6,053 nt of DNA from Bacillota bacterium (GTDB lineage: Bacteria > Bacillota > Clostridia > Christensenellales > QAND01), in NCBI GenBank assembly GCA_019415425.1, contig DXZF01000061.1, positions 1 through 6,053 of the forward strand, in the 5' to 3' direction. The position numbers and the translations under genes are program-made. Positions 5,663 to 6,053 of this stretch are shown here, piece by piece. Under the pieces are notes generated by a model. It was not told the origin of the DNA and ran no database searches. It worked only from the letters and a program-made list of their open reading frames with translations. Position 1 is the stretch's first letter; each line of letters begins with the position of its first letter.

Positions 5663-6031
5663 CTACACAAACAGCTTGTACATCAGGATTCCGGCCGCTA
5701 CGCCGGCGTTGAGGCTCTCGGCTCCGCCCGGCATGGGGATGCGAAAGAGGGTGGTGCACTCGCGCGCCGTCCACTCGCCCATGCCGTGCGCCTCGTTGCC
5801 CACAACGCATACCCGCCGGTCGGACAGTGGCGGCAGGCTCTCGTACCCATTGAGGTGGCCGCCCACCACGCTGTAGCCCCGGTTGATTTTGAGCTCGTGC
5901 AGGATCTGCGGCAGCGAATCGGTGTGCACAAACGACAATTTGAAGTGCGCGCCCATGCCGCTGCGCACGCACTTGGGCGAAAACGGGTCGGTGCACCCCT
6001 CGGACAGCAGCACGCACTTGCAGCCAAACGC
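5663..6031 (-). CDS. TrmH/SpoU-family RNA 2'-O-methyltransferase, C-terminal part
   Basis: The 122 C-terminal residues of a SAM-dependent RNA ribose methyltransferase with the SPOUT trefoil-knot fold are present. The fragment starts just after SPOUT motif 1 (AFGCKCVLLSEGCTDPFSPK, 1-20, then VRSGMGAHF). Motif 2 is VVGNEAHGMG (76-85). Motif 3 is IPMPGGAESLNAGVAAGIL (98-116), with the knot residues N80, E81, S106, L107 and N108. The N-terminal substrate-binding part and motif 1 lie beyond the window. The modified nucleotide (23S rRNA or tRNA) cannot be assigned from this part. A SpoU-type gene upstream of pheST on the same strand is a common Firmicutes arrangement (for example ysgA-pheS-pheT in Bacillus subtilis); here three genes lie between. 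The frame continues into adapter bases, which add false residues (YKRQ after a GTG codon) and a false start, so the gene is truncated artificially. Confidence 0.95.
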   Translation of the reverse strand, partial: AFGCKCVLLSEGCTDPFSPKCVRSGMGAHFKLSFVHTDSLPQILHELKINRGYSVVGGHLNGYESLPPLSDRRVCVVGNEAHGMGEWTARECTTLFRIPMPGGAESLNAGVAAGILMYKLFV

Positions 6032-6053
6032 CTGTCTCTTATACACATCTCCG
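6032..6053. other. Sequencing adapter contamination (Nextera Tn5 mosaic end)
   Basis: CTGTCTCTTATACACATCT (6032-6050) is exactly the 19-bp engineered Tn5 mosaic end used in Nextera/tagmentation libraries. The following CCG matches the next bases of the Nextera read-2 adapter. The mosaic end is a laboratory hybrid of the Tn5 inside and outside ends, so it is not expected in a natural genome. It sits at the extreme end of the window, as untrimmed adapter at a contig end would. Confidence 0.98.

Noticed and set aside
4968..6017. Minus-strand open frame of about 349 codons spanning the intergenic region, the zinc-ribbon gene and the methyltransferase gene.
   Set aside because: It crosses two well-supported genes and two terminators in another frame and has low-complexity composition.
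6032..6050. Tn5/IS50 end marking a natural transposon insertion.
   Set aside because: The 19 bases are the engineered mosaic end, not the natural inside or outside end; they sit at the contig terminus and are followed by adapter bases.
1..6053. CRISPR array, prophage, toxin-antitoxin pair, insertion sequence or tRNA gene.
   Set aside because: I saw no repeat-spacer pattern, transposase or phage protein, paired small toxin/antitoxin genes, or tRNA cloverleaf on either strand.

Overview
The window is GC-rich bacterial chromosome, most likely from an uncultured clostridial or other Firmicutes-type bacterium and probably a metagenome-derived contig. This rests on a pheS-pheT operon controlled by a phenylalanine T-box leader, strong AGGAGG-type ribosome binding sites, short intrinsic terminators, and a SpoU/TrmH-type RNA methyltransferase gene upstream of pheST, an arrangement familiar from Firmicutes. 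I cannot name a genus from the sequence.

Layout. Positions 4-3435 (minus strand) hold pheT and pheS, the two subunits of phenylalanyl-tRNA synthetase, 12 nt apart. Upstream of pheS (about 3450-3729, minus) is a complete control region: a -35/-10 promoter, a T-box leader with a UUC (Phe) specifier and a UGGU acceptor-pairing bulge, and an intrinsic terminator. Uncharged tRNA-Phe should therefore raise expression of the synthetase. A small two-helix membrane protein (3880-4137, plus) and a short-chain dehydrogenase/reductase (4208-4963, minus) converge on a shared bidirectional terminator (4156-4190). The intergenic region 4964-5297 carries the reductase promoter and a hairpin-rich leader, a nested inverted repeat, an orphan plus-strand intrinsic terminator, and the promoter of a small zinc-ribbon protein (5298-5564, plus). 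That gene converges, across a second bidirectional terminator (5571-5603), on the C-terminal part of a TrmH-family RNA methyltransferase (5663-6031, minus).

The last 22 bases (6032-6053) are not genomic. They are the engineered Tn5 mosaic end plus the start of a Nextera sequencing adapter, so the methyltransferase gene is cut by an untrimmed adapter and not by biology. Any N-terminal residues read from those bases are spurious.

Functionally this is mostly translation housekeeping: tRNA-Phe charging, its tRNA-sensing regulation, and RNA methylation, with three small accessory genes in between. I see no undescribed multi-gene system, mobile element or CRISPR array. The points most worth a second look are the adapter artefact, the reductase lacking the usual catalytic serine, and the structured, gene-free stretch at 5082-5214 that ends in a terminator with no visible gene.
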